A stretch of DNA of 48,416 bases, from contig CAZNDN010000017.1 of NCBI GenBank assembly GCA_964571815.1, forward strand, positions 1 to 48,416, given 5' to 3'. Under the pieces are notes generated by a model that saw only the letters and a program-made list of their open reading frames with translations, ran no database searches and had not been told where the DNA came from. Positions 8,627-16,778 of the stretch are shown piece by piece (positions within the stretch are counted from its first letter, which is position 1; the number at the start of each line of letters is the position of its first letter). The position numbers were made by a program, and so were the translations under genes. Origin of the DNA: CAZNDN01 sp964571815. GTDB lineage: Bacteria > Fibrobacterota > Chitinivibrionia > Chitinivibrionales > WJKA01.

Positions 8627-10603
8627 ATGGCCAGTAGAAATTCATCGGAAGCCTCGACGGCTTCGCGAAGCAGGGCACGCGCAAAAAAGAAGACGCGCGG
8701 GAAGGAGACTCGCGATCCTCTGCTGCTGGATCGCATCGCCGATCCGGTTGACCTTCGTAAGATCGAGCCGGAAAAGCTTGGGCGGGTGGTCGAAGAGATA
8801 CGCGGTCTTATGCTCGATGAAGTCAGCCGGCACGGGGGGCACCTGGCCCCGAGCCTTGGAGTGGTGGAACTTGCCGTGGCGCTTCACTACTGCTACGACA
8901 CACCACGCGATAAGCTTATCTGGGACGTGGGCCACCAGGCTTACGCTCACAAAATTCTCACCGGACGGCACCGGCAATTCTCTTCGCTGCGACAGTACGG
9001 AGGGTTGAGCGGATTTCCCCGCATTTCCGAGAGTATCTACGATACCGTCTCCACCGGCCATGCTTCGACTTCCATCTCTACCGGCCTTGGAATTGCGCTG
9101 GCCAGAGATCTCAGGAAAGAGAATTTTCATGTTGTTTCGGTGATCGGTGACGGATCCCTTTCGGGCGGGCTGGCCTTCGAAGGACTCAATAACCTCGGCA
9201 TGCACGGAACCAGAATGACCGTGGTGGTCAACGACAACCGCATGTCCATCTCACGCAATGTCGGCGCGCTTTCCCGCTACCTGACGAGGATCATAACCGA
9301 CAAGCGGTTTCACAAGATTAAAGGACGCGTGTGGGAGCTGGTGGGTAAGCTGCCCAATGTGGGAAAAGGAATACGGAACCTGGTGCACGATGTGGACGAC
9401 GCGTTGAAGCATTTCGTGATTCCCGGCAAACTCTTTGAGGACATGGGGCTGCAGTATTTCGGGCCTGTCGACGGGCACAATGTTCGTGAGATGATTGAAG
9501 TCCTGCGGTTTGTGCGCGACTCGGTTACCGGGCCGAGCCTGGTACACGTGATTACCACCAAAGGAAAAGGGTATCGGTTCGCCGAGGACGATGCTACGAA
9601 GTTTCACGGGGTGTCGGCTTTTTCGCTGAGGACCGGAACGGTCAACGGCAGTGCGGCAAAGGCGCCCAAGTACAGCGAGGTGTTCGGAAAGACGCTTGCG
9701 GAGCTGGGGAAGCGGAATCAGGATATTGTCGGGATTACGGCTGCTATGCCCGACGGGACGGGCCTGTCGCATTTCAGAGATGCGTTTCCGGACCGGTTCT
9801 TCGATGTGGGGATTGCCGAGTCGCACGCGGTGACCTTCGCCGCGGGCCTGGCTCTTCAGGGCCTCCGCCCCGTAGTGGCGATCTACTCGACATTTCTCCA
9901 GCGAGCCTACGATCAGATTGTGCACGATGTGGCGTTGGACGGCCTGCCGGTGGTTTTTTGTGTTGATCGTGCCGGGCTGGTGGGCGACGACGGGCCGACG
10001 CATCACGGGATGTTTGATCTCTCGTTTCTCAGGACCGTGCCCCGGATGGTTATCATGGCACCGCGCGACGAGAATCAGCTCAGACACATGCTTCAGACGG
10101 CGCTTGCCTATCGTGAGGGTCCCGTGTGCGTTCGCTACCCCCGGGGACACGGCGAAGGTGTCCCTGTGGACGAGAAGCTGTCCACTTTTCCTGTCGGACA
10201 ACCGGAATTGCTACGCCGCGGTAAGGGTTGTGCTATCGTGGCGGTGGGGACAATGTGCCGGCAGGCCGTGGAAATAGCCGACGACCTGGGCACGAGGGGA
10301 TGTTCGCCGAGTGTGGTTGACGCCAGGTTTGTGAAGCCGCTGGATGAGGAATTCTATCGCACCCTTTTCAGGGAGCACACCCATATCGTTACACTGGAGA
10401 ACAACACCCTTGCCGGAGGTTTCGGTTCCGCCGTCCTGGAGCTGCTTTCATCGGATACTTTCGAATCGCCCCCCCGCATACTTCGTGTGGGCTATCCCGA
10501 CAGGTTCGTGGATCACGGTGATCTCAGTCACCTCCGTCGCGACCTCCATCTGGATACTCCGGAGCTGGTCAAGAAAATCGAGACCTTCCTGGACACGGTA
10601 TAG
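8627..10603 (+). CDS. dxs: 1-deoxy-D-xylulose-5-phosphate synthase
   Basis: 658 residues from ATG 8627. It condenses pyruvate and glyceraldehyde-3-phosphate with thiamine diphosphate in the first step of the MEP isoprenoid pathway. Motifs seen: WDVGHQAY, the TPP/Mg motif GDGSLSGGLAFEGLNN (from residue 174), DVGIAESHAVTFAAG (the family usually has AEQHA, so Gln is Ser here), DGPTHHGMFD and RYPRG. The first ~35 residues are a basic Ser/Arg/Lys-rich extension before DPLLLDRIADPVDLRKI, where most homologues begin. No good ribosome-binding site precedes the ATG, so the true start is uncertain; GGAAGGAG lies inside the extension, but no ATG or GTG follows it. Confidence 0.95.
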   Translation: MASRNSSEASTASRSRARAKKKTRGKETRDPLLLDRIADPVDLRKIEPEKLGRVVEEIRGLMLDEVSRHGGHLAPSLGVVELAVALHYCYDTPRDKLIWDVGHQAYAHKILTGRHRQFSSLRQYGGLSGFPRISESIYDTVSTGHASTSISTGLGIALARDLRKENFHVVSVIGDGSLSGGLAFEGLNNLGMHGTRMTVVVNDNRMSISRNVGALSRYLTRIITDKRFHKIKGRVWELVGKLPNVGKGIRNLVHDVDDALKHFVIPGKLFEDMGLQYFGPVDGHNVREMIEVLRFVRDSVTGPSLVHVITTKGKGYRFAEDDATKFHGVSAFSLRTGTVNGSAAKAPKYSEVFGKTLAELGKRNQDIVGITAAMPDGTGLSHFRDAFPDRFFDVGIAESHAVTFAAGLALQGLRPVVAIYSTFLQRAYDQIVHDVALDGLPVVFCVDRAGLVGDDGPTHHGMFDLSFLRTVPRMVIMAPRDENQLRHMLQTALAYREGPVCVRYPRGHGEGVPVDEKLSTFPVGQPELLRRGKGCAIVAVGTMCRQAVEIADDLGTRGCSPSVVDARFVKPLDEEFYRTLFREHTHIVTLENNTLAGGFGSAVLELLSSDTFESPPRILRVGYPDRFVDHGDLSHLRRDLHLDTPELVKKIETFLDTV

Positions 10604-10657
10604 CCGGCCCCTCATTTTCAGAAGCGATACTCATACGGGGTGCCGGCTTGTGCCGGC
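10602..10657. terminator. GC-rich inverted repeats at the end of dxs
   Basis: AGCCGGC (10602-10608, overlapping the dxs TAG) pairs with GCCGGCT (10642-10648). A further GCCGGC (10652-10657) forms a tight 4-base-loop hairpin with the copy at 10642-10647. There is no U-tract, so this is at best a factor-dependent terminator or an mRNA 3'-end stabiliser between the convergent dxs and flagellin genes. Confidence 0.35.
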
Positions 10658-10731
10658 GCTCCGCGGCAGGCGCAACGGAGATGCCCCGGCGCCGCGGGAA
10701 ATGCTCCTCGAGAGGCCCAACGGGGCTGTCG

Positions 10732-11553
10732 CTACGAAGTGCTCATGCCGTACAAGAGAAGAACGTTTCTGTGGGCAAGGTTTCCCTGGGCCAGCATGGC
10801 CGCGGCTGCCTGCTGCCGAATGTCCTGCTTGGTGTAGGTGATCTGCTCCGCCGCTTCGTCGATGTTCTCAATGGCTCCCCGGGCGCTTTCCAGGTTGGTC
10901 ATGGCGGTATCGACAATGTTGACCTGCGATTCCAGTGCGGCCGTATAGCCCGCGGTCTTGCCCAGATACTGGTTGACGTCGGTGATCGCCCCGTTGACTT
11001 CGTCGGCGTAGTCGGTGATGTCCTCACCTGGGCCGGGCGTGAAGTAATCGGAGATATCGCCACCTCCCGTATCGATTGCCTCGCCCAGGGTAATTGCCAT
11101 GGTGTCACTGTCCGGTGAGATTGTGAGGGTTGCCAGCGTGCCCGATTCGTTGAGAAGGTCTTTGCCCGCATGCGTGGTCGTTTCGATTGTGCGTTCGACA
11201 CTTGCGGCCAACTGCAGGTACTCCTCATCGTATGCCGCCTGCTCATCGGCCGTCCCTGCATCGTAGATGTCAATCAGCTCTTTCATCCGTGTCAATGCAT
11301 CGAGCACCTCGTTGCCGGCGTCGGCCGCCGTGTTCATCACGCCCTGATACTCCACCAGCGTCGGCCGGAGGTTTTCGTAGGTAGTGTAGCGGCTTCCCAG
11401 TGTGTAGGAGCGTACGAAACTCGCCAGGTCATCGTTGGGCGTATTGAACCGCTTCCCCGACGACAGCCGCAGCATCGTCTTCCCGAGCTGGTTCTGATTG
11501 CTGTTGTAGAAGTTGGCGATGCGGTACAACGAGTAGTTGGTTGAAGTAAGCAT
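10732..11553 (-). CDS. Short flagellin
   Basis: 273 residues from ATG 11553, with GGGAGG five bases upstream. The N-terminal D0/D1 helices (about residues 1-130) include the flagellin hallmark LRLSSGKRFNTPNDD. The C-terminal D0/D1 helices include SARGAIENIDEA and QQAAAAMLAQGN. The variable middle (about 135-200) is short and acidic, so the surface domain is reduced. Exported by the flagellar type III apparatus and polymerised into the filament. No other flagellar gene lies nearby, so it is an orphan locus driven by its own sigma-28 promoter. A minor flagellin or hook-associated paralogue cannot be excluded. Confidence 0.9.
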   Translation of the reverse strand: MLTSTNYSLYRIANFYNSNQNQLGKTMLRLSSGKRFNTPNDDLASFVRSYTLGSRYTTYENLRPTLVEYQGVMNTAADAGNEVLDALTRMKELIDIYDAGTADEQAAYDEEYLQLAASVERTIETTTHAGKDLLNESGTLATLTISPDSDTMAITLGEAIDTGGGDISDYFTPGPGEDITDYADEVNGAITDVNQYLGKTAGYTAALESQVNIVDTAMTNLESARGAIENIDEAAEQITYTKQDIRQQAAAAMLAQGNLAHRNVLLLYGMSTS

Positions 11554-11699
11554 GTGCACCTCCCTTGTGTGCGATCGACGTCCGTGATCCACGCAGCAAA
11601 GCTTCCCCTCTTTGCCGTAAGGCCTTCGGTACCGACGCCGACTGTGGTTGCTTCTTTTGAAGTGTGGGAACGATTGTTCTCACAGCTTCCCCATTTTAA

Positions 11700-11727
11700 T
11701 TATCGGCATGAAGCCGGAATTCTTTAG
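11700..11727 (-). promoter_or_regulatory. Consensus sigma-28 (FliA) promoter of the flagellin gene
   Basis: On the minus strand CTAAA (11727-11723), exactly 15 bases, then GCCGATAA (11707-11700): a complete match to the TAAA-N15-GCCGATAA flagellar consensus. An A-tract just upstream (about 11731-11738) resembles an UP element. Transcription would start near 11693, giving a leader of about 140 bases. The leader contains short hairpins and ends with ACAAGGGAGG at the ribosome-binding site, which loosely resembles a CsrA target. The stretch 11728-11971 holds no recognised gene. Confidence 0.9.
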
Positions 11728-11971
11728 CGCTTTTTTTTGTGTCGCCTTCGGCGGCAAGCCACGGCCGTCGTAGAGGGGTACTTCTGCTGTTTCGATGCGG
11801 CGGCGCTCGGCTTTCATCGGTGGTCCGACCGGGACGGGGAACGCCTCCCGGCTTGCCCCCGGGCGCGAGCATTCCGTACACCATTGATAATATTGCAGCA
11901 TCACGATACAATATCAGAAGGCGGATGCGGGCGTTTCAATGCGCCTTCGGCACGTGGAGGTACGATCGATC

Positions 11972-13822
11972 ATGAAAGGGTTCGGCATGAAGGCTCACAC
12001 ACGAAGACGATGTTCGAATCGGTGGTGGTTCCCCCTGTCGGTTGCCGCGGTATGCGCCACAGGGGCCGATACCACACATATCGTTCCGCAGGAAGTCCGG
12101 GTGCGCGACCTGAACGGCAGCGTGCAGTTCCGCTTGTCGCCGGAGACGGAATGGGATATTGCGGACTCAAAAACACGCCCGCGCATGGGATCGAATCTGC
12201 GAACCCTGGCTCATTCAACCGTGGAACTTGTGTTCGAGTCGGGAGCGACCGTGGTTGTCGGCGCCAACAGTGCGCTTGCACTTGCAAACCTCCTCAAGAA
12301 CACCCGGCAAGGCGCCGTGCGCACACGTCTGCGTATCGATCGGGGTCACGTATGGCTGGAGATGCCGTCATACGCCGAGTACAAGGGCTGGTTCGACATC
12401 GCGACACCCACGGCCCTGGTCTACGTGCGAAACAGCGTTGTCAAAGTGGTGGTCGAGAGCACGACGACCCATGCGGACGTGTATCGTGGGTCAGTCAAGA
12501 TGCGGGACACGAAAACAGGCGGGGAGGTGGTTGTATACCCGCATCAACGGGGAACCGTGACCGCGGGAGAGAAACCTTCCGCGGTCGATCTGGCCACGGC
12601 GGGCGAGGCGACAAAGCAACGGGGGGGGGAAGTGCGTTTCGACGTGGAGAAACCGGCGCTGAAGATAGCGATGCTGACGGTGCAGTCCGCGGTAGCCGAG
12701 GAACAGGACCTGGAGTCGGTGTCACATTTCATTGCCGGGGAGATGGACAAGATTTCCGATATCAAGGTCATGTTCCTTGACGACGTCGAGGCTATGCTGC
12801 GGGTTGAGGGAATGAATGCGTTACTGGACTGCCGCAGCGACAGTTGTATTTCGCGCACCGGTGCCGTGCTCGGGGTAGATTTGGTTGTGATCGGCGATAT
12901 CGGCAAACTTGGAAGCCGGTTCGTGTGCAACCTGAAGATGATTGATGTGCTTCGGGACCGGACGGAAAGCCGCGTCACCGCAACCGTGACCGACGATGTC
13001 GGGCTTCTTATCGACGAGCTTCCGGACATGGTTGACAGGCTCGTCACGCCGCAATTTCGCAAAGCTTCGACCGTCCGGCGGCCCCCGAGCCGGAGTGGAA
13101 GGGAAGAGACGGAGGATTCTCCCGGTCATGTCGTCGTTCCCCGCAACATGGTATATGTTTCACCCGGGACGTTTCTGATGGGTAGTCACGACGGCCGTGG
13201 GGATGAGGATGAGTGGCCTCCTCACACAGTTTCGGTTGACGGGTTTCTCATGGATGAGTATGAGGTGTCGCGGATTGAATTCGAGAGGGTGATGGGCTAT
13301 AATTCTTCGACGTTCAAGGGATGTCCCAGTTGCCCGGCCGATAACGTGACCTGGTACGAAGCCGAGGAGTTCTGCCGGAAACAGGGTAAGCGCCTTCCCA
13401 CCGAGGCGGAATGGGAGTACGCCTGCAGGGCGGGTACGCGGACCGCGTTTTCAACGGGCACTTCCATTTCCTCACGGGAGGCGAATTTCAACGGGAGCAA
13501 ACCCTACGGTGATGCACCGCGGGGACCGTTTCGCGGCAGACCAACGCCTGTGGGCACGTTCGAACCCAATCCGTGGGGGCTTCATGACATGCACGGGAAC
13601 CTCTGGGAATGGTGCGCCGACTGGTACGGCAAAGACTACTACAAATCGTCGCCTTCAAGGAACCCCCGTGGCCCGGACGAGGGGGAATACCGGGTCGTAC
13701 GGGGAGGTGCCTGGATCAGCGACGGTGGTTCGCTCCGATCGGCGAATCGGATTGGCTACGAACCCTCCGTGCGAATGAAGATTTTCGGGTTTCGATGCGC
13801 AAAGGACGCGGCGGCGAAGTAG
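11972..13822 (+). CDS. FecR-like / CsgG-FlgO-like / formylglycine-generating-enzyme-like fusion protein
   Basis: 616 residues from ATG 11972 (GGAGG ten bases upstream). The N-terminus has a weak signal-like stretch (about 15-31). Residues ~85-200 form a FecR-type beta domain (RGHVWLEMPS, FDIATPTALVYVRNS, YPHQRGTVTAGEKP). Residues ~229-357 resemble the CsgG/FlgO/TolB-like periplasmic fold, with C-x3-D-x-C and 'GVDLVVIGDIGKLGSRF'. Residues ~390-612 are an SUMF1/FGE fold (VSPGTFLMGS, RLPTEAEWEYACRAGT, DMHGNLWEWCADWYG, VVRGGAW, FGFRCAK). The catalytic Cys pair of true formylglycine-generating enzymes is not evident, so a binding rather than sulfatase-activating role is likely. Likely periplasmic. 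Ends eight bases from the convergent rnfB. Confidence 0.82.
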   Translation: MKGFGMKAHTRRRCSNRWWFPLSVAAVCATGADTTHIVPQEVRVRDLNGSVQFRLSPETEWDIADSKTRPRMGSNLRTLAHSTVELVFESGATVVVGANSALALANLLKNTRQGAVRTRLRIDRGHVWLEMPSYAEYKGWFDIATPTALVYVRNSVVKVVVESTTTHADVYRGSVKMRDTKTGGEVVVYPHQRGTVTAGEKPSAVDLATAGEATKQRGGEVRFDVEKPALKIAMLTVQSAVAEEQDLESVSHFIAGEMDKISDIKVMFLDDVEAMLRVEGMNALLDCRSDSCISRTGAVLGVDLVVIGDIGKLGSRFVCNLKMIDVLRDRTESRVTATVTDDVGLLIDELPDMVDRLVTPQFRKASTVRRPPSRSGREETEDSPGHVVVPRNMVYVSPGTFLMGSHDGRGDEDEWPPHTVSVDGFLMDEYEVSRIEFERVMGYNSSTFKGCPSCPADNVTWYEAEEFCRKQGKRLPTEAEWEYACRAGTRTAFSTGTSISSREANFNGSKPYGDAPRGPFRGRPTPVGTFEPNPWGLHDMHGNLWEWCADWYGKDYYKSSPSRNPRGPDEGEYRVVRGGAWISDGGSLRSANRIGYEPSVRMKIFGFRCAKDAAAK

Positions 13823-13830
13823 GTGTAAGT

Positions 13831-14847
13831 CTACCTTCTTCCGCGTCGACTCTTGTCGGAAGGATCGTATCCCAGACCGCCCCAGAGCTGAATCGCGTGG
13901 ACGTGACAATGATTCAGGCAGATTCCGCATCCGATACACTTCTCTTTGTCGACCACGTGGCGTGAACCTGGTTCGCCCTTGATTGCACCCTTGATCGGGC
14001 AGACGGAGACACATTCCCCGCACCCGTCGCATTTCATATCGATATTGACCTTGGGTCGCACCCTCACGAGGTCAACGAAGCAGTTCGACGGGCATTTGTG
14101 CGCCGCTGGAATGAAATTCTCCTGTTGCTGGTAGTCAAGCCTCGGAATGTTGTCTTCCATCGCGATCGCGCCCGACGGCGTAGCCTTGACACAGAGCGTA
14201 CAGGCCGTGCATCCGACCGAACAGTATTTCTTGACCCTGGCACCACGGTCGTGATTGTTGCAGCCCAGGAAGATCTTGTGCACGCGGGGTATCAGTTCGA
14301 TCAGATGACGAGGGCAGGCTTCGACACACTTCCCGCATCCCGTGCATTTGGCGGGGTCAACCACGGCAACCCCGTTGTCGTTAATACTGAGCGCATCGAA
14401 TGGGCAGACCCGGACGCAGGTTCCCAGACCCAGGCAGCCGTCGGGACACACCTTTGCGCCGTTGCCCGCGATAACTGCCGCGTCGCAATCGTGGATCCCG
14501 TCGTACGTGAAGCGCTCCTTTGCCTCGGCCCGGCCTCCCTTGCAGTGCACCACCGCCATCACGGGTTCGCTCTCCCGCGCTTCGACTCCCATGATTGCGG
14601 CAACCTTTTGCGCAGTCTGCGATCCGCCGGGGATACAGCCGGTGGGGTCGGCCTTGCCTTCAACCACCGCCCTGGCAAAGGCGCTACAGCCGGGATAGCC
14701 GCAGGCTCCGCAGTTGGCGTTGGGAAGCTCTTCGGTTACTTTCTCGATTCGAGGGTCAACATGGACCCTCAGTTTTCTGGATGCCACGGCCAGCCCGAAT
14801 CCAAAAGCCAGCCCCACACCGCCGACTATCACCACCGATGCCACCAT
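13831..14847 (-). CDS. rnfB: Rnf complex subunit RnfB, polyferredoxin form
   Basis: 338 residues. An N-terminal membrane helix (about 2-22) is followed by the Fe-S domain Cys46/49/54/71 (NCGACGYPGC). Then come several ferredoxin modules: about 134-148, 168-178 (CTGCGKCVEACP), 209-223, 273-283 (CDGCGECVSVCP) and 304-314 (CIGCGICLNHC). In the 209-223 module the fourth cysteine is Thr223. The last two modules extend beyond the short E. coli type and resemble the cluster-rich RnfB of anaerobes. It takes electrons from reduced ferredoxin. GAGGAG stands nine bases before ATG 14847. Last gene of the rnf operon. Confidence 0.95.
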   Translation of the reverse strand: MVASVVIVGGVGLAFGFGLAVASRKLRVHVDPRIEKVTEELPNANCGACGYPGCSAFARAVVEGKADPTGCIPGGSQTAQKVAAIMGVEARESEPVMAVVHCKGGRAEAKERFTYDGIHDCDAAVIAGNGAKVCPDGCLGLGTCVRVCPFDALSINDNGVAVVDPAKCTGCGKCVEACPRHLIELIPRVHKIFLGCNNHDRGARVKKYCSVGCTACTLCVKATPSGAIAMEDNIPRLDYQQQENFIPAAHKCPSNCFVDLVRVRPKVNIDMKCDGCGECVSVCPIKGAIKGEPGSRHVVDKEKCIGCGICLNHCHVHAIQLWGGLGYDPSDKSRRGRR

Positions 14848-14908
14848 CTATGCTCACTCCTCTTGCCGTGCTCGACAAATGCCCGCTCTTGCCCGAGGTT
14901 ACCGTCAA

Positions 14909-15514
14909 TCAGAAGAAACTCAAGCCCGAAAAGCCCAGAAAAGCCATCGCCATCAGCCCCGCCGTAACGAATGCAATCGGCAATCCTTTCAGCGGCCCGG
15001 GGACATCGGCCAGCTCAAGCCTCTCTCGTATGCCTGCCATCAGCACCAGCGCAAGCGTAAACCCCACTCCCGACATCACTCCACTGACCACGCATTCGGG
15101 GAACGTATACAGACATCCCGTAAACTCATTCTTGTCCGCATTCAATAGAGCAACACCCATAATCGCGCAATTGGTGGTTATCAGCGGGAGATAGATACCC
15201 AGCGCTTCATAGAGTACGGGCGAGAACTTCTGAATAGTCATCTCCACCAGTTGCACCAGAGAGGCTATCACCAGAATGAATACGATTGTCTGCAGAAACT
15301 CGACATCGCGGGGCACCAGAATATGGCGGTTAATCAGCCATGTTATCATCGATGCTACGGTCATTACGAAGACAACCGCCATACCCATTCCCACGGCGCT
15401 GGAAAGCCGCTTTGAGACGCCGAAAAAGGGGCACAGTCCCAGAAAGCGGGAGAGAACGAAGTTATTGATCAACACCGCGCCGATTGAGATTTGAACGATG
15501 CTTTCGATGCTCAT
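14909..15514 (-). CDS. rnfA: Rnf complex membrane subunit RnfA
   Basis: 201 residues, six membrane helices. Typical opening is followed by 'INNFVLSRFLGLCPFFGVSKR', with the helix-embedded cysteine that, paired with one in RnfE, forms the membrane [2Fe-2S] centre. It ends ...GLMAMAFLGFSGLSFF, the standard family C-terminus. Its ATG overlaps the rnfE stop by four bases. With RnfD and RnfE it carries out ion translocation (Na+ or H+) coupled to electron flow between ferredoxin and NAD+. Confidence 0.97.
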   Translation of the reverse strand: MSIESIVQISIGAVLINNFVLSRFLGLCPFFGVSKRLSSAVGMGMAVVFVMTVASMITWLINRHILVPRDVEFLQTIVFILVIASLVQLVEMTIQKFSPVLYEALGIYLPLITTNCAIMGVALLNADKNEFTGCLYTFPECVVSGVMSGVGFTLALVLMAGIRERLELADVPGPLKGLPIAFVTAGLMAMAFLGFSGLSFF

Positions 15515-16110
15515 GATTTCGAAGACTTTCGTTTCCTGCCGAGATAATTCGCCGCCGCCATGACAAAGGCGATGGTCAGGAACCCGCCGGGAGGAAGAAT
15601 GAATATGGTCATGGGTTCAAAGCCCGGGAAGACTTTCAGGCCAAAGAGGCTGTTGGAACCCAGCAATTCACGAATCGCGGAGAGGATGGTCAGCGCGAAG
15701 GTGAAACCCAGCCCCATCACGATACCGTCAAGCACCGACCTTCCTGTTGAATGCTTCGAGGCAAAGGCCTCAGCCCTGCCCAGGATAATGCAGTTGACGA
15801 CAATCAGAGGCACAAATATGCCCAGTTGCTTGTTCAACTCCGGCAGATAGGCTTTCATGACCAGTTCGACGATGGTCACGAAGGTGGCAATTACCACGAT
15901 GAAGCAGGGGATGCGCACGCGCGCGGGAATCCACTTCTTGGCAATGGAGATAATCAGATTCGACGAGACGAGTACGAACGTGGCGGCCAGGCCCATGCCC
16001 AGGCCGTTCTTAACTCCCGTACTGACCGCCAGCGCCGGGCACAAACCGAGCGCGAGCACGAGAATGGGGTTCTCAGTGATAATGCCTCGCCGGAATTCTT
16101 CCTTGATCAT
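15511..16110 (-). CDS. rnfE: Rnf complex membrane subunit RnfE
   Basis: 199 residues, six membrane helices. 'MIKEEFRRGIITENPILVLALGLCPALAVSTGVKNGLGMGLA' contains the conserved N-P-x-L-V-x-x-L-G-L-C-P-x-L-A motif, whose Cys pairs with that of RnfA. RnfA and RnfE are homologous and have inverted topology. Start and stop overlap both neighbours by four bases, so rnfG, rnfE and rnfA are translationally coupled. Confidence 0.97.
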   Translation of the reverse strand: MIKEEFRRGIITENPILVLALGLCPALAVSTGVKNGLGMGLAATFVLVSSNLIISIAKKWIPARVRIPCFIVVIATFVTIVELVMKAYLPELNKQLGIFVPLIVVNCIILGRAEAFASKHSTGRSVLDGIVMGLGFTFALTILSAIRELLGSNSLFGLKVFPGFEPMTIFILPPGGFLTIAFVMAAANYLGRKRKSSKS

Positions 16111-16778
16111 GGGTGTGCCTCAGATGCACTTTGACCTTGCACGGCCTTGAGGTAGCTCGGGATTGATTGCGATGCGGTCCGCACCACGGCTCTGGTGGTG
16201 ATCGTGGCACCCGTGATCGCGGTGACTGCATTTTCCGCTTTCAGGCTCTCTTGCTCCGCCCGGCTCAAGGCGTGATACTCGGCCGATTTTCTGATTTCGA
16301 TCGATTCCGTGGCGTCGAGCCCTTCAAACTGTCGGCAGAACCAGGGCTCTTGCGATGACGTATCGGGGGAAAGGGCATTCCACAGGTATCGGCTTGAAGC
16401 AATTTCTTCAATGCGGTCGCCGAGCCCCGGTGTCTCGGCCTGCTTGAGGATTGAGATCCCCAGAATCGTGCCTTCGGGTGTAACGCCGACCACGATCCTG
16501 ACCTCCTGCGCATATCCACCGGCGGCGGTTTCGAATGCGTATCCAACCGTATCGTTACCTTTTGTTCCCACCCAGTAGAGGTGGGGAGCGCTTGCTCCGC
16601 CTTTCACCGAAGTCACCGTGGTTTGAGGAGGGAACACGGTCTCAAGAGCTTGGCGCTGTGCCCGGCGTTCCCGGTAGCTGATCTTGTCGGCCGTACGTGA
16701 ATGGACGAATCCGATGGCGATACCGGCGCAGGTGGCTACCACGAACAGCGCGAGAGTAAGCCGGAAGAGTTCTTTCAT
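16107..16778 (-). CDS. rnfG: Rnf complex FMN-binding subunit RnfG
   Basis: 223 residues. One N-terminal membrane helix (about 6-26), then a periplasmic FMN-binding domain. The flavinylation motif is AITGATITTRAV (about residues 189-200), where FMN is attached covalently to a threonine; family members usually read S/T-G-A-T-x-T. 'KQAETPGLGDRIEE' is the second family signature. Overlaps rnfD and rnfE by four bases each. Confidence 0.96.
   Translation of the reverse strand: MKELFRLTLALFVVATCAGIAIGFVHSRTADKISYRERRAQRQALETVFPPQTTVTSVKGGASAPHLYWVGTKGNDTVGYAFETAAGGYAQEVRIVVGVTPEGTILGISILKQAETPGLGDRIEEIASSRYLWNALSPDTSSQEPWFCRQFEGLDATESIEIRKSAEYHALSRAEQESLKAENAVTAITGATITTRAVVRTASQSIPSYLKAVQGQSASEAHP

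Noticed and set aside
9251..10201. 316-codon minus-strand frame inside dxs
   Set aside because: Antisense shadow of a conserved enzyme; no start signals.
13540..13580. tRNA T-loop-like GTTCGAACC
   Set aside because: It lies inside the coding sequence of the FGE-like domain, and no acceptor or anticodon stem surrounds it.
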